Assembly: GCF_005239225.2 (NCBI RefSeq) | Contig: NC_133292.1 | Coordinates: 10,822,985 to 10,886,984, forward strand | DNA from: Populus alba | Lineage: Eukaryota > Streptophyta > Magnoliopsida > Malpighiales > Salicaceae | DNA: 64,000 bases | Direction of reading: 5' to 3' | Part shown: piece by piece, positions 41,527-54,728 of the stretch | How positions within the stretch are numbered: position 1 is the first letter of the stretch | How the letters are laid out: the number at the start of each line of letters is the position of its first letter | The notes under the pieces: model-generated | Database searches by the model: none | Seen by the model: only the letters and a program-made list of their open reading frames with translations | What the model was told of the DNA's origin: nothing | Made by a program: the position numbers and the translations under genes

Positions 41527-43933
41527 CTAATTAAGACCTAAGTTATGCATGCACTCTCGATAAAAATGAGATTCAGCTTCTGCGATAGAAAGGCTATCAT
41601 TAAGATCAGCTTTCTCTTCCTCCAATCTTTGGCATTTCCTTTCATACTCGTACACAATTTGATTTAATAGCTCGGTTGACGATGTACTTTCAGCACTGAT
41701 AAGCTTTCTAGACAGAACCTTATTTTCTTGCTCTAAGAACAACAATGTATCTGCGAGATCCTTCATCAACTTGCAATTTTTTTCACTGAGCTCCTTCAGC
41801 TGCCCGATCTCACGTTGCATTGAGGAAAGAGCTCTACTCGTTTCGCAGCAACGTCCATCTCCTGTTTCCTTCAATTCTTGATCCTTCATCACTTCTTTCT
41901 CGATCGTTCCTTTTTGGACATCACCATCATCATCGCTACTATAGCAGTACTCCTCCTCCTCCTCCTCCTCATCATCATCATCATCATCACCACCACCACC
42001 AACACTACTACTGCAGTCTTCCTCCTCCTCCTCCTCCTCATCATCATCATCATCATCATCATCATCACCAACACTACTACTGCAGTCTTCCTCCTCCTCC
42101 TCATCACCACCACCACTACTGCAGTCTTCTTCCTCCTCCTCATCAGCATCTTTAATTTTGTAGCTAACCATTTCATAGTCCTCCTCATCAACGTCATGAT
42201 GGGCCTGATCAGGCTCAATAGTTTCAGTTTCTGGGATTTCTTCTATTTCACCATGCTTGGTTTTCTCTTCTGCTGACTCCTCCACGGCTAGAGCTTTCTC
42301 TGTCTCCTCTTCTTTGTCATCTTTCTGCATAACCAATTTTCTTCCAAGTTAAAAACAGATTAATGAACAAGATAGCATCAAGCATGCTCATCGACAAATG
42401 AGCAAACGCATATAATCAATCCAAGCCTTATAGCAAGATAGAAGTTGATGATTCTCTCGAGCAACATTATTTTGTAAAAGATATATGATAATAATGTATG
42501 AATACTCAGACCATTTTCAAGCATGCTAGACTTAGGGGCTAGGAGCCTAGGCTTCTAGGAGCCATACAGTAATTAATGAGAATATGAATTGATCAATGGT
42601 GGGAATACATGGCTATCTAAAGCCCTCCAAAATTGATTAACGGGCATGCACAAGATTAATGTAAATATTTTGATTGATACTTAAAGGAGGTGGTATAAAT
42701 TAGTAGGCAACTTGCTTTAATTAAATCCCATTCTAGATATGAAAAGGGAGAATTATTTTCTCCTTTAACATGTTTATTGGTCACAGTTAATTTCACATAA
42801 TGTTTATTAACTACAAACCCTAGTTACTTCTAAAAGAAAAGAGTTTTTGCATATGTACACAGAAATCTTAATATTGGGCATTTACTATTGATTCCTAGAA
42901 TTCTAACCCTAAATATTAACAAATAATCGTGCAAAAAATAGTGGGGCTAGACCATGAATATTAGATCATGATAACTTTTATACTTGGATCATTCTCGGCA
43001 CACACACATATTCAAGTGGTAGCAAATAAAATCTTCAGATAACTCAAGTAGAAAAACGTAAAACTTGTGATCAACATAAATCAATTAATGGAGGATAAAA
43101 GAAAAAAAAAAGATAGAAAAATAAATAAAAGCTGCTTCAAAGAGAAAAATAAATTCCAGTTAATACCTCTAGGCAATCCAAATTCTTGAAGCTCTTATAC
43201 CACTCAACGAGCTTAGATAGGATATTTCCACCATCGCAATCCTGCAAACATATCATGTAAAAAATAATATATTAGCTAACAATTAAGTTAAACTATATTA
43301 TAGATTGATACTTTCCTAGCAGCTTCGGTATATATATATGATGATGATGATCGATGCAGGAAGCTCAAAAAAACATATATTATTAAAAAGGACTCACTGT
43401 AGGGTTGCAGCAAAGGATCTGGTTCGCATTCATGACCCCCAAAGCTTTCACGATTGAACTCGTATTTGATAGAACAAATACAGCAGCAGCCACGTAACGA
43501 TAGACTGGAGATCCCAAGAAAAAGTACATTGCCGCTAACCAGATTGCATACCGATCAAAAACAAAGAAAGCGTTTGATGGTTCCTGTAAAAAAGAAAGAA
43601 AAAACAACAAATTTACCAACTAACAAAATATATTAAACCACAACGTATATTTTACAATCAAAGTCAATATTGCAAAAAAAAAAAAACATCTTTTTTTTTG
43701 TTTTTTTAGCACTGAATTACACTGGGCTGAAGAGTGCCAAATAGTCGTTCATAAGCAACGGATGCATGGTATGTATTTGTGAAGGCAAAGAGTCCCAGAG
43801 AACAGCGAAGGAATCGTGGGATGCCACCAAAGAAAACAAAGAGAAGAATTGCTGCCCTCTCAATCCAGAACAAAATTATCTCAGCTAGACGTATGTTTTT
43901 TTCAATTTTCATGACTTCTCTCTCCTTCGCCAT
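41527..43933 (-). CDS. Unrecognised membrane protein with Asp/Glu tract and coiled coil
   Basis: Four exons on the minus strand, 43933-43721, 43583-43398, 43241-43167 and 42324-41527, all phase 0 with GT donors and AG acceptors, give 423 residues. I do not recognise the family. Exons 1 and 2 hold hydrophobic stretches near residues 16-36, 44-52 and 82-112, suggesting two to four membrane segments. Exon 3 is a short linker with LVEWYKSFKNLDCLE. Exon 4 opens with a Glu-rich segment. An extreme acidic repeat follows at about residues 218-293, built from runs of Glu, then DCSSSVG, then runs of Asp. A heptad-like coiled coil of about 100 residues closes the protein. The DCSSSVG units next to Asp runs look like casein kinase 2 sites. 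The exon chain rests on open frame and splice signals only. Confidence 0.75.
41930..42145. repeat. Trinucleotide satellite coding Asp/Glu runs
   Basis: Alternating (CTC)n/(TCC)n and (ATC)n tracts separated by a repeated 'actactactgcagtcttcc' spacer: four linked units in frame with the minus-strand gene. All units keep the frame, so length changes would alter the protein by whole residues. Confidence 0.9.
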
Positions 43934-44020
43934 TGTTTGCTTCAGCTCAAGAAAGAAGGGATTTCTCTGGTTTATGGCTTTACTTACGATAACAATGCAT
44001 GGGAGTTTTAATTAGAGGCT

Positions 44021-44053
44021 TCTCTCTCTCTCTCTCTCTATGTATATATATTG
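44021..44053 (-). promoter_or_regulatory. (TC)n leader tract and TATA-like element
   Basis: A nine- to ten-unit TC run (GA on the minus strand) followed upstream by TATATATA, 90-120 bases before the start of the acidic membrane-protein gene; it fits a core promoter with a GA-rich leader. Confidence 0.5.
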
Positions 44054-44140
44054 TACAGAGTATCATTTAGTTACGAACACAAACTGTTATTCTCGCTGCG
44101 TATTTTATTGAAATCACAAAAATAACCTTCTTTGTATATC

Positions 44141-45251
44141 TCTTTTATTATGAATAACTTAATTAATTAACAAGGGTATATCAGTGATAACGAAAAAAAG
44201 TGGGTTTCTCCTTTGTTTAGCAGGAAATAGAATTTGATTTAAAAACCAAAAAGAAAAAAAAGAATTTGAAACAATGATAGTTACTACTCTTGTTGTTTCT
44301 TGATACTTATCTAATTACTATGTTCATGTGCGGTTGATGAGTTGTGGTTTAGTTGCAATTAATTGTTTTTATTTATTAATTTTTGTTATAATTCAATTTA
44401 ATTAGAGTAGAGTTATTAAACATGTTATTCGTCATAAACTTGCTCATTGCTCAAATTATAGATTGAGATTGATTCGGATAATCCAGAATAATTTAAAGTA
44501 TTGCTATTTTTAAAAAAAATAAAAGAAATTAACTTGGATTTTGGATTGATTTGCTAGAATAATCTTTTCTTATTGAATCAATTCTTAACTATTTCTATTT
44601 AATAACAATTATTCAAATATTTACAATACAATCACCATATCAAATAATCATCTCAACTCAATAGTTTAAGTTGTTAGATAATGTCTCAAAATATGATTTA
44701 TATTATTCTCTAACACACCCCTTCAATTGAAAGCCTTTTACGCTTGAAACTTGCACAGACTCACATTACCTTGTGCTTAATTTTTATCAAATAAATATGG
44801 ATATTGAGATTCAAGCTCGTGATCACTTGGTCATTCAGGTTTTGAGATACCATGTCAAAGAACTAACGCAATCCAAAAACTTAAGCTATTAGGTGAGGTC
44901 CCAAGATATGATTTATATAATTCTCTAACACATCAAAATAATAAATCAATATTTTTTTGATGTATAAAATTCTAACAAAAAAAAATTAAGTTCCTCAATT
45001 TGAAATCTTTTCAGTATAAAGGTTGATTTTATGAATACAAGGATCTGTATTCATGATTAGTTACATTTGTTTATGTTTTCAAGTCTCTATTATTTACTGC
45101 ACTGTTAATATAAACATCTGCTTAGACTTGAAATAATATTTTTAGTTTATACTAGGGAGGGTCGGGGAGTATTATTATAATTTAGCATTCTTCCTACTTT
45201 GTTTTTCCTGGATTGAAGCTTTTTTATTTTGGACTGCATTCTATTTTTATG
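44141..45251. repeat. 1.1 kb tandem repeat, copy 1
   Basis: The sequence from 'tcttttattatgaata' at 44141 recurs at 45252, an offset of 1,111 bases, and the two copies remain alignable to their ends. No coding frame. Each copy contains a smaller internal repeat ('tgatttatattattctctaa' type at 44692 and 44907) with the phrase 'taaaaacttaagctattagg'-like next to it, a phrase typical of plant interspersed repeats. Confidence 0.92.
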
Positions 45252-46362
45252 TCTTTTATTATGAATAAATTAATTAATTAACAAGGTTATATCAGTCAGA
45301 ATGAAAAAAAAAAGTGGGTTTCTCCTTTGTTTAGGAAATAGAATTTGATGTAAAAACTAAAAAGAAAAAAAAATTTGAAACAATGATAGTTACGACTCTT
45401 GTTTCTAGATGCTTATATAATTACTATGTCCACGCGCGGTTGATGAGTTGTGGTTTAGTTGCAATTAATTGCTTTTATTTATTAATTTTTGTTATAATTC
45501 AAGTTAATTAGAGTAGAGTTATTAAACTTGTTATCCGTCATAAACTTGCTCATTGCTCAAATTATAGATTGAGATTGATTCGGATAATCCAGAATGAATT
45601 TAAATTATTACTATTTTTTTAAAAAAATAAAAGAAATTAACTTGGATTTTGGATTGATTTGCTAGAATAATCTTTTCTGATTGAATCAATTCTTAACTAT
45701 TTCTATTTAATAACAATTATTCAAATATTTACAATACAATCACTATATCAAATAATTATCTCAATTCAATAGTTTAAGTTGTTAGGTAAGGTCTCAAAAT
45801 ATAATTTATATTATTCTCTAACACACCCCTTCAATTGAAAGCCTTTTGCGCTTGAAATTTACACAGGCTCATATTATCTTGTGTTTAATTTTTATCAAAT
45901 AAATATAGATGTTGAGATTCAAACTCGTGACCGCTTGGTCATTCAGGTTTTGAGATACTACGTCAAAGAACTAATGCAATCCAAAAACTTAAGCTGTTAG
46001 GTGAGATTCCATGATATGATTTATATTATTCTCTAACACATCAAAGTAATAAATCAAAATTTTTTTGATGTATAAAATTCTAACAAAAAAAAAATTAAGT
46101 TCCTCAATTTGAAATCTTTTCAGTACAAATATTGATTTTATGAATACAAGGATTTGTATTCATGATCAATTATCTTTGTTTATGTTTTTCAGTCTCTATT
46201 ATTTACTGCACTATTAATATAAACATCTGCTTAGGCTTGAAATAATATTTTTAGTCTATACTAGGGAGGGCCGGGGAGTATCATTATAATTTAACATTCT
46301 TCCTACTTTTTTTTTTTCCCCTGAATCGAAGCTTTTTTTTTTTTTTTTGGACTGCATTCTAT
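45252..46362. repeat. 1.1 kb tandem repeat, copy 2
   Basis: Direct copy of 44141-45251. Differences are mostly substitutions and short homopolymer length changes (for example the T run near 46332). The shared end is 'ggactgcattctatt'. The high similarity suggests a recent duplication. Confidence 0.92.
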
Positions 46363-48420
46363 TAGTAAGTTATGTTTGGACCGACTTCTCTTTATATTTC
46401 TCATGGTTTTTTGGTATGGCTTTTGAGTCATGAGCCTTTCTTGTCAGCAAATTGCTTGTCTTTAGTTTTTTCTGTGGTTTCTGCACACTTGTTTTCCTCC
46501 TCATGTTCGCTCCTTCAGGGTGTTGATTAATTGACATCTTTTGCTCGTGAAAAAACAAAAAGAAAAGGTTATTGCACGTTATGGTGATTTGTGTTTGTCC
46601 CAACTGGGTATTTAAATAAAGGTGACTTTCAATAAATATATCTATCTACCCTAATTAAAACGTCCAGACCATGAACACTAATACTACTTAATTGTATAGA
46701 AAAATAAAAACAGCAGTACCCGGGTTTTTGGTAAATTAGCTCAAGTCTGGAGCGAGGACCAATATGTTTTCTAGAGTTTTCTGATATCTAGAAGTTTATT
46801 AGATTCTAATTTATTTAATTAAGCTGGATAAGCACATTAAAAAATAAATTTTTTTCAATAATGATATTATATTTTATTTACAAGGTTTAAACTTGAGATC
46901 TTATTTGAAAGAAACAGGCCCGAATGATCACTTGAAATAACCACCAATAATTGAGCCAATTCCAATATAATTTAACTTTCAATGCATTTTAACCACTATT
47001 GAAAGGCTAATCTGCTAAAAAGATCTCTCGACTTAAAATTATTTGAAAATTAGTTTATGAATTCTTAAATTTATTTTTGACATGTACTTTGACATGTTTG
47101 ATGGTAAGTTTCCGTGTATAGAATCTAAAATCATACTTTATCTTATAAATTATAAAATTGAATTATAAATGAGAAAAATAAAAAAGAAGAGACTATAAGG
47201 CTAGTGGCTTTTTTTGAGACAGAAAAGGGTGTTTAGACATTTGATTTAAGAAAAAAAATCAAAATTTTTGGATGAACAATTAAAATAATGGTATTGAAAA
47301 AGACAAAAATTTAAACGTTGATGCTAAATTGAAAAAAAAAAAGAGAAAAAATTCTAACAAAAAACTTTGAATTACAATTTCTTATCATGAGTTTATTATA
47401 AATTGTTGTTACTTTAACCAATTGAAAGCGATGAATACTAACATTTTTAATTAAATTATTTTTCTTAATAAAGTAATGAAATCAAGTGATATAATAGTAT
47501 TTTATTAACAAACTGAAATTGATTAATGATTTAAATTCGGTATGTGTCAAGAAAATATACATTATTTAAAAAAAAATTCAAAATTGATATCAAGTTAAAC
47601 AAAATGCTATACAAGTTATATATTTTTGGTTAAGCATTTCTAACGAGTGTATATAAAATCTTTAACTATTCATGTTCAAACCCAATACCAACAATACAAG
47701 TAAATATAATTATAATAATTACAATAACATAAAAATAATAATATTACAATAACATAATCAAATATTTTACTATTTTTTCTTACAGGATCATCCAGCTCTT
47801 TTAAATTGATCAATTGAACCCTCCCCTAACACCAAACTTCTTCTTTTATTTTATTTTTTATAAAAAAACAAAGATGAATTAACTGAACCCTAGCTTGTCC
47901 ATAAAAAAATCCATAATTGTCCCATACGTCAAGAAACCACAGGAACATATATCATTTCTTTACTTCAACTTTAAACAAATGGTTAGATTCTGTTTTTTTT
48001 TTTAAGAATATTTTTGGTTGGAAAAAATATTAAATATAAAAAAATCTAAAAAAATTAATATATTTCCAAACAAAAATTTATTTAAAAAAACATATGCACC
48101 ACAATCTCAATTGCCAAACACACCCTAAATTCCTCTCATTATTATTAGAGCAAAAGTGCAACCCAACCCACGTATATTCTTCTTTCTTCACCGTCCTACC
48201 CCCAAAAGCATCATCCATCACACAATTTTTTTTTTTAAATCCCTTATATTACTAAAGTCATCAAATCGAACGGCCAAGATCAACTCACCAACTTTATTTC
48301 ACGACCTATCAAACGACCATTTTACAAGTCAATCCGATGCACACAGCGCTTTAAAATTACAGAGATACCCATACAACATCGCTTCATATTCCAGCTCTCA
48401 GAACTCCATTTTCTTTTTCT
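46363..48420. other. Intergenic region upstream of UBC23-like gene
   Basis: AT-rich, with a copy of the dispersed AT-rich element near 48000-48110. A 129-codon plus-strand frame at 48156-48545 overlaps the likely promoter and leader and has biased Ser/Phe/Lys composition, so it is not called a gene. Confidence 0.5.
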
Positions 48421-48433
48421 TCCTTTTTGGCTT

Positions 48434-48441
48434 TATAAATA
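48434..48441 (+). promoter_or_regulatory. Candidate TATA box of the UBC23-like gene
   Basis: TATAAATA within 'ggctttataaatatac'; a transcript starting about 30 bases on would carry a leader with one intron before the start codon. Confidence 0.45.
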
Positions 48442-48705
48442 TACATATTACAAAAAAGAAAAACGGGAGTCTCTCTAATTTTTCAAAGACCGTTCATTTT
48501 TTGTCTTCAAAAAATTTCATAAACAGAGCTAAGAAAATCCCTTAAAAAAAGAATTTGATACGGATCCTCTTGTAATCCTGCGATTATATCGTGTTAATCA
48601 TCGTTTTTATTGGGCAATTATTAACGACTTTTAGCTATTAAGCTTCTATCACGTGGATTTGAGCTCGATCATTTTGGAGCTGCTTCAGTGTTTTTTCTTT
48701 AATCG

Positions 48706-49315
48706 GTTAGTTTCTGTAACACTAATCTTTTTATTCCATTATTGATGACTATTTGCTGCTTTCGATACTGAGCATGTGATTTTTTAATATTTTGTGAGAT
48801 TTTGATGTCGTATAAAATTATAGGTTTCAATCATTGATTATGTTAATAAATATGCAAGTTTTTTTTGGGGGGTTTGATTAGATTGCAGATTTTAGTTTAA
48901 GCAATGGGTATCGTTTTTCCCCCCAATCTTGTTACGGGTTATGAAAAAAATAGCATTGATTGTGTAGCTTAGTTTCGAATTTCAATGGCAGCCCGTCCGT
49001 CACTTTTAATTTTACTGTTTAAAGGCTCGATCTTCAGGGTAATTTTTCAATGTATAAAGAAGCCAAACTTTAATTGAACTTAGATGGCTGCCCGTCGAAT
49101 CTAGTTTTACAGTTTAAGGATTTGAGATTCAAGGTAATTTTTCAATATGGAAAGAAGCAAAGTTTTGACTGCATTTCAGTGACAGATCGTCGATTTTTAA
49201 TTTATTAGTTTTAAAAGCATCAACTTCTGGGTGCCTTTAAGAATTTTTTTTTTTGGGGACTGTGTTAATGGTAAAGGTTTTGATTTTCTTACTGTATTCC
49301 AATATGTGTTTTCAG
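48706..49315 (+). other. Leader intron of the UBC23-like gene
   Basis: Donor AATCG then GTTAGT at 48706, T-rich body, acceptor TTTTCAG ending at 49315. The start ATG immediately follows, so splicing places the initiator at the beginning of exon 2. Inferred from sequence alone. Confidence 0.55.
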
Positions 49316-52300
49316 ATGGAAAGTGCACAAAATGAGAGTAGTTCTGAAGTTAATGGGTCTAGTGATAGCAGTGATAATAAAAACTGCTTGATTCAAAGTG
49401 GTTCTATGGCAAATGGGTTGGTTTGCAAGTTGAATGCGGATGTTGAAAATAATGTTAAAAAACCAGATGAGGTTGGAAGGAACTTGAATAATGTGCCGTA
49501 TGTTTATAGACAAGATATTGTTAGACATAAAAAATGTAACGTGGTCGGAGTAGTAAGTGGAGTTGCTGGTGAGTCAGATTCGGATGGCAGTATTACGGAT
49601 GACGATGATGATGAAATCGAAGATGAGGATGATGCTGATGAGGATGCTGGTGATGAGGGAGGTAACGGTAATGCTAATGGTGATACAATTGAAGAGGGGA
49701 AGAAAGAAAGTGATGATTACAAGGGTGAAACTCTTCAGGCCGATCAGGTCCGGGTAATTTGGATGGGTGATGTTAACCCAATTCAACATGTCAATGATGT
49801 AACTGTCATTGATCGAGGATTCTTACATGGGGATTATGTTGCATCTGCTTCGGACCCAACAGGGCAAGTGGGTGTTGTCGTGGATGTTAATATCTCTGTT
49901 GATTTGTTAGCTCCTGATGGGTCTGTCATAAAAGATGTGTCATCCAGAGATTTGGTACGTGTGAGGGAGTTTGCTGCTGGTGATTATGTGGTCTTTGGTC
50001 CCTGGTTGGGTAGAGTTGATGATGTTTTAGATGATGTGACTGTGTTAATTGATGATGGTTCAGTGTGCAAAGTAAAGGGGGCTGAGCCATTGCATCTAAA
50101 ACCAATTTCCAAGGGTATCTTTGAGGAAGATGAGCATTTACCATACCACCCAGGCCAGCGTGTGAGGGCTACCTCATCATCAGTTTTTAAAAATTCTCGA
50201 TGGCTATCAGGCTTGTGGAAAGCTAATAGATTGGAAGGTACTGTTACTAAAGTTACAGCGGGATCAGTATTCATTTATTGGATAGCATCTGCTGGCCATG
50301 GACCTGATTCTTCAACTACCCCTGCTGAAGAGCAGAGTCCAAAGAACTTAAAGCTGCTGTCTTGTTTTGCACATGCAAGTTGGCAAGTAGGTGACTGGTG
50401 TCTTCTCCCATCATCTGTTGCACAATCATCCTCTGTTACTTTAGACAAGGATTTATTGAAGTTAGGAATTCATGATTCAACCAAAAGTGAATTAGATTCT
50501 AGTCAACTGGGCAGCGGATGTGATTCAGAAGGGGTTGCAACCGAGGAATTAGATGATACTAATGGATCTGTGGTTATTGATCCTGCGGCAGCAACAGATG
50601 GAAATACAGCTGTTATTGCAAGTAATGAATCTAGCTCTTGTGGCAGTTCAACTTCAGTTTCAAAGGTGCCTGCCCATCGCAAAAAGCTTCGTAAAGTTAT
50701 ACTTAGAAGAGAAAAGAAGCCTCGAAAAAAAGAGGAAGATTTTGAAAGAGCCCTTTTGATTGTCAACACCAGGACAAGGGTCGATGTAGCATGGCAGGAT
50801 GGAACTATAGAACGTGGACTGAACTCAACAACTTTGATTCCAATTGATAGTCCTGGTGATCATGAATTCATTTCTGAACAGTATGTAGTGGAGAAGGCCT
50901 CTGATGATGTTGATAGCTCTTCTGAAGCTAAGCGTGTTGGGGTTGTTAAAAGTGTTAGTGCGAAAGAGCGAACAGCTTGTGTGAGATGGTTGAAGCCAGT
51001 TGCCAGGGCAGAAGATCCTCGTGAGTTTGACAAGGAGGAAATTGTAAGTGTCTATGAACTGGAGAGTCATCTGGATTATGATTATTCTTATGGGGATGTA
51101 GTCGTTCGGTTGTCCCCAGTATCTGTTTCTGATCAAACAACCTCTGATTTGGAGACTTTTGGGGATTCAAAGCAACAAAGTGGACAAAGTGAGGTTAGGA
51201 ATACAAAAAAGTGCTTTGGACGCAAGAAAGGAGAGGATGCATCCAGTAATGAAGTTTCTATAGACTTTTCAGATCTCTCTTGGGTTGGGAATATATCTGG
51301 TCTTAGGAATGGTGATATTGAAGTCACATGGGCAGATGGGATGGTTTCAACGGTATGCTTAGCAGTTTTTTTCTTGAAATTTTCCCACTTTCCATTTTAA
51401 ATTATCAAATCTGGTTTGGGATCAGCTCTTACTATTTTGTATCTTCCTGGCTCAATTACTTTCTCTGATTCCTGCACCTCCTTTTATCCATGAAATTGAT
51501 CATTGCAAAGAGTTGGTGGCTCCTATCTCCCTATGAATTCTTCTTCATGATATGGGAAAGAAAGATATTGAACACCTAAGTTTCTAAAAGTACATGTATG
51601 CATGGAATACAAATTTTTCCATGTAAAATACATGGCTGGTTTGGGATTTGCTCAATATGAGATTTTGGATATCAATTATAATTTGTTTTACCTTTACAAC
51701 TTAAATTACAAAGCTGTTACATCATCATTATTATGATTTAGAGGACAAGTGGTTGATTTGATGTATTTATTCCTTGGTTTGCTTTTAGGTTGGACCTCAA
51801 GCAATATTTGTTGTTGGTCGAGATGATGATGATGATTCAATGGCAGCTGGGAGTGAAGTAAGTGGCGCTGCAGCTAGTTGGGAAACTGTTGATGATGATG
51901 AGAGGGACGCTCTTGAGAATACTCAAGAGGTGTGTTTCCATTTGAAACTGTAGCATTGCATTGTTAAACTCAATGTTGACAAAAATGTTAATGGGTAATC
52001 AGGGGTAACATATAAGTGGGTCATTTGATGGGATCTAGCTCTGTAATATATCCTTGGCAAGGAAATACTTGTAAAAAGTAGGTCTTTGAGGTTTGATATG
52101 TGATCATTTATGAACTAATCATAATGCCATTCATTGTTTTTTAGATGTCAATGAGAGGCATAGACATTAAAAAGAAATTATGAAGCTTATATAGGTTTTT
52201 TATTTCATTATCATAGTAGTGAACTCACAAAATACTAAACATTAGAAACTAAGAGTGCTGTGAATATAACATGGAATAAGCAGTAACATTTAGAATCTAG

Positions 52301-54728
52301 GCCATATACATAATTTTTATTTGATCTCTAATCTTGCGGTTCTCAGAATTTCTCATTTGCTGTATCAGTACCATCACATGATCCATCCATAAACAACTGC
52401 CAAATAATTAATGTCATTTGATTAACCATCCTCACATGAATTGCTCGAACATTCCTTTGGAGTTATCTTATTAGATTGGAAATATATTTGTGTTCAGTAA
52501 CTGATGATAGTATCTGTTGCTCAGGCAGTTGCACTGCAAGGTGCAACCAGCATGAACTCAGAAGAGGAAGTGAGCGTGGAGAATTATAATTTGGGAAGGA
52601 ATACAGCACTTAATTTTCCCTTTTCTGCTCTTGACTTTGTTGCAAGATTGGCCAATGGAATATTCTCTCGAGGTCGGAAAAATGTAGACCCGGATTTTTC
52701 AGGCTACAAAGGTGAAAATGAAATGCCTTCTCAGGGAACGAGTTGTATTTCTGAAGAAAAAGAATCCAGTGATGAGTCTAGTTCTGGAAAATCTAATGTC
52801 AATGATAATTGTGGTGTGCAAAATACCAATGAAAAAGAAGAGGAAGATGCTGCAGTGGAGGTCCCGATATCTTCAAATGAAGAAGCTTCATTCAATTTAA
52901 GCACTGAAATGTCAAATGATATGACATGCTCTGAGGCTCGGATTTATCACTACTTTAAACATTTTGACACCGCTAAAGATCCTTTGGACCATCATTTTCT
53001 TGATTCAAATGGACAGGTATGATGTGCTATTCTGACAATTGTTCCTTCTTAATACATGAGACTTTAATAGGCAGACTTTTATTGGTGTTGAAGTAAACTC
53101 TTTCTCTGAGTTGCTTTGATCGACATTAATGGTCTTCAAATGTATGTAGTAGTTTACAACAGTGCAATAATTACTTCATTTTCAAGTTTTTATAATTGTT
53201 CATTTTTTGATGTTTCTGATCACCTATCATAATCAAGAAATCTAAATGTTTCAAATGTGCCATGATTTCCATGATATTTTCGAATAATTTCTAATTCATC
53301 GAACTTGGCAGATCAATAATGGAAGGAAGTGGCTCAAGAAGGTTCAACAAGATTGGAACATCCTCCAGAACAACCTTCCAGGTACGAGTTGTTCAGAGCA
53401 TGTCAACTTTTATGCCATGTTGACTAGAATATCTCGCATCTTTCAGTCTCAACATCAAAAAATTTTAACAGATGAGATCTACGTACGGGTTTATGAGGAT
53501 CGAATGGATCTCTTAAGGGCAGCAATAGTTGGGGCATATGGAACTCCTTACCAAGATGGACTATTCTTTTTTGACTTTCACCTTCCACCAGAGTATCCTG
53601 ATGTCCCTCCTGTGAGATATACTAATCTTACTTGATCTTTGGTTCGAAGGCTAATATTCTGATTTTGTATTGTCTGTTGCAATCCACCTTGAGTTTGACC
53701 TGGAAAAAATTGTTCATGATTCTATTTTTTCTGTGTTTTGCATTGTTGCAGTCAGCACACTATCATTCTGGTGGTTGGCGAATAAATCCAAATTTGTATG
53801 AGGAAGGCAAGGTGTGCCTTAGCCTTTTAAATACCTGGACTGGCAGAGGAAATGAAGTCTGGCACTCGTCTTCTAGTATCCTTCAGGTGTTAGTTTCGCT
53901 TCAAGGGCTGGTACTAAATTCTAAGCCATACTTTAATGAAGCCGGGTATGACAAGCAGATAGGGACAGCTGAAGGAGAGAAAAATTCACTGTCATACAAT
54001 GAGAATACATTCTTGCTAAACTGCAAGACAATGATGTATCTTATGAGAAAACCCCCCAAGGTAATATATTAATCACAAGAATTCCACTTCTTGTCCCCTT
54101 TTTTTCATGTTTCTTTTATTCTTGTGTTAACAATTAATGATGGTTTTTGGTAATCATTTGGTTACCAAAGATTTGATCAAATGACAATGATTATAAATAT
54201 GCAAAAGAAGTGTTTTATTCCATCCTGTTTTCTTTTCTTTTTTTTTTTTTTTTGTAATTTTATTTGATTGGGACGTTTTACTAAACATGGATGATTTGAA
54301 TGCTTTTAGTTGGCAAATGTTCCATATATTTCTGGGCTTTGACACATTCAAACAGACCTGTTCAACTTTTTTGAGGCGAATATTAATTTTGTGCATTATG
54401 CTGCAACTCTGTATTACTTGTAGAGTATATTCCGCTAATCACAAAAAAACTGTTTTATTATGTTAATACATGTCAGGATTTTGAAGACTTGGTAAAGGAG
54501 CATTTCAGGAGGCGTGGGCACTACATTCTCAAAGCCTGCAATGCATATATGCAAGGCAATTTAATCGGGTCTCTCACTCAAGAGGCCTCTGTAAGCAGCA
54601 AGGAAAGTTCCAATCTAAGTTCAGTTGGTTTCAAATTGATGTTAGCAAAGATTTTGCCAAAGCTTTACTTGGCATTGAATGAAGTTGGCGCTGATTGTCA
54701 TGAATTTAAGCATCTGCTACCGTCATGA
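49316..54728 (+). CDS. UBC23: Large E2 ubiquitin-conjugating enzyme, UBC23-type (UBE2O-like)
   Basis: Six coding exons, 49316-51352, 51789-51929, 52525-53016, 53312-53611, 53752-54060 and 54477-54728, all phase 0, code 1,176 residues. Arabidopsis UBC23 has about 1,100. The N-terminal half includes YRQDIVRH, an acidic stretch beginning ESDSDGSITDDDDDEIEDED and repeated SH3-like/tudor-like modules, for example GDYVVFGPWLGRVDDV and VDVAWQDGTIERGL. The C-terminal UBC fold has EIYVRVYEDRMDLLRA, LPPEYPDVPP and the active-site segment YEEGKVCLSLLNTWTGRG; the catalytic Cys lies in GKVCLSLL. Animal UBE2O acts as a combined E2/E3. UBC24/PHO2 is the phosphate-homeostasis relative, but the N-terminal sequence here looks more like UBC23. 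The first ATG after the leader intron was chosen over an upstream frame extension lacking an ATG of its own in good context. Confidence 0.92.

Noticed and set aside
41820..42276. Plus-strand His-, Pro- and Leu-rich open frames
   Set aside because: They are the antisense of the trinucleotide satellite in the minus-strand acidic protein gene; the runs are repeat artefacts.
48156..48545. 129-codon frame ahead of the UBC23-like gene
   Set aside because: It overlaps the likely TATA box and leader, has biased composition and no family, and is more simply promoter or leader sequence.
48434..49315. miR399 target sites in the leader, as in PHO2/UBC24
   Set aside because: No convincing miR399-complementary run was found by eye, and the N-terminal protein sequence fits UBC23 better than PHO2.
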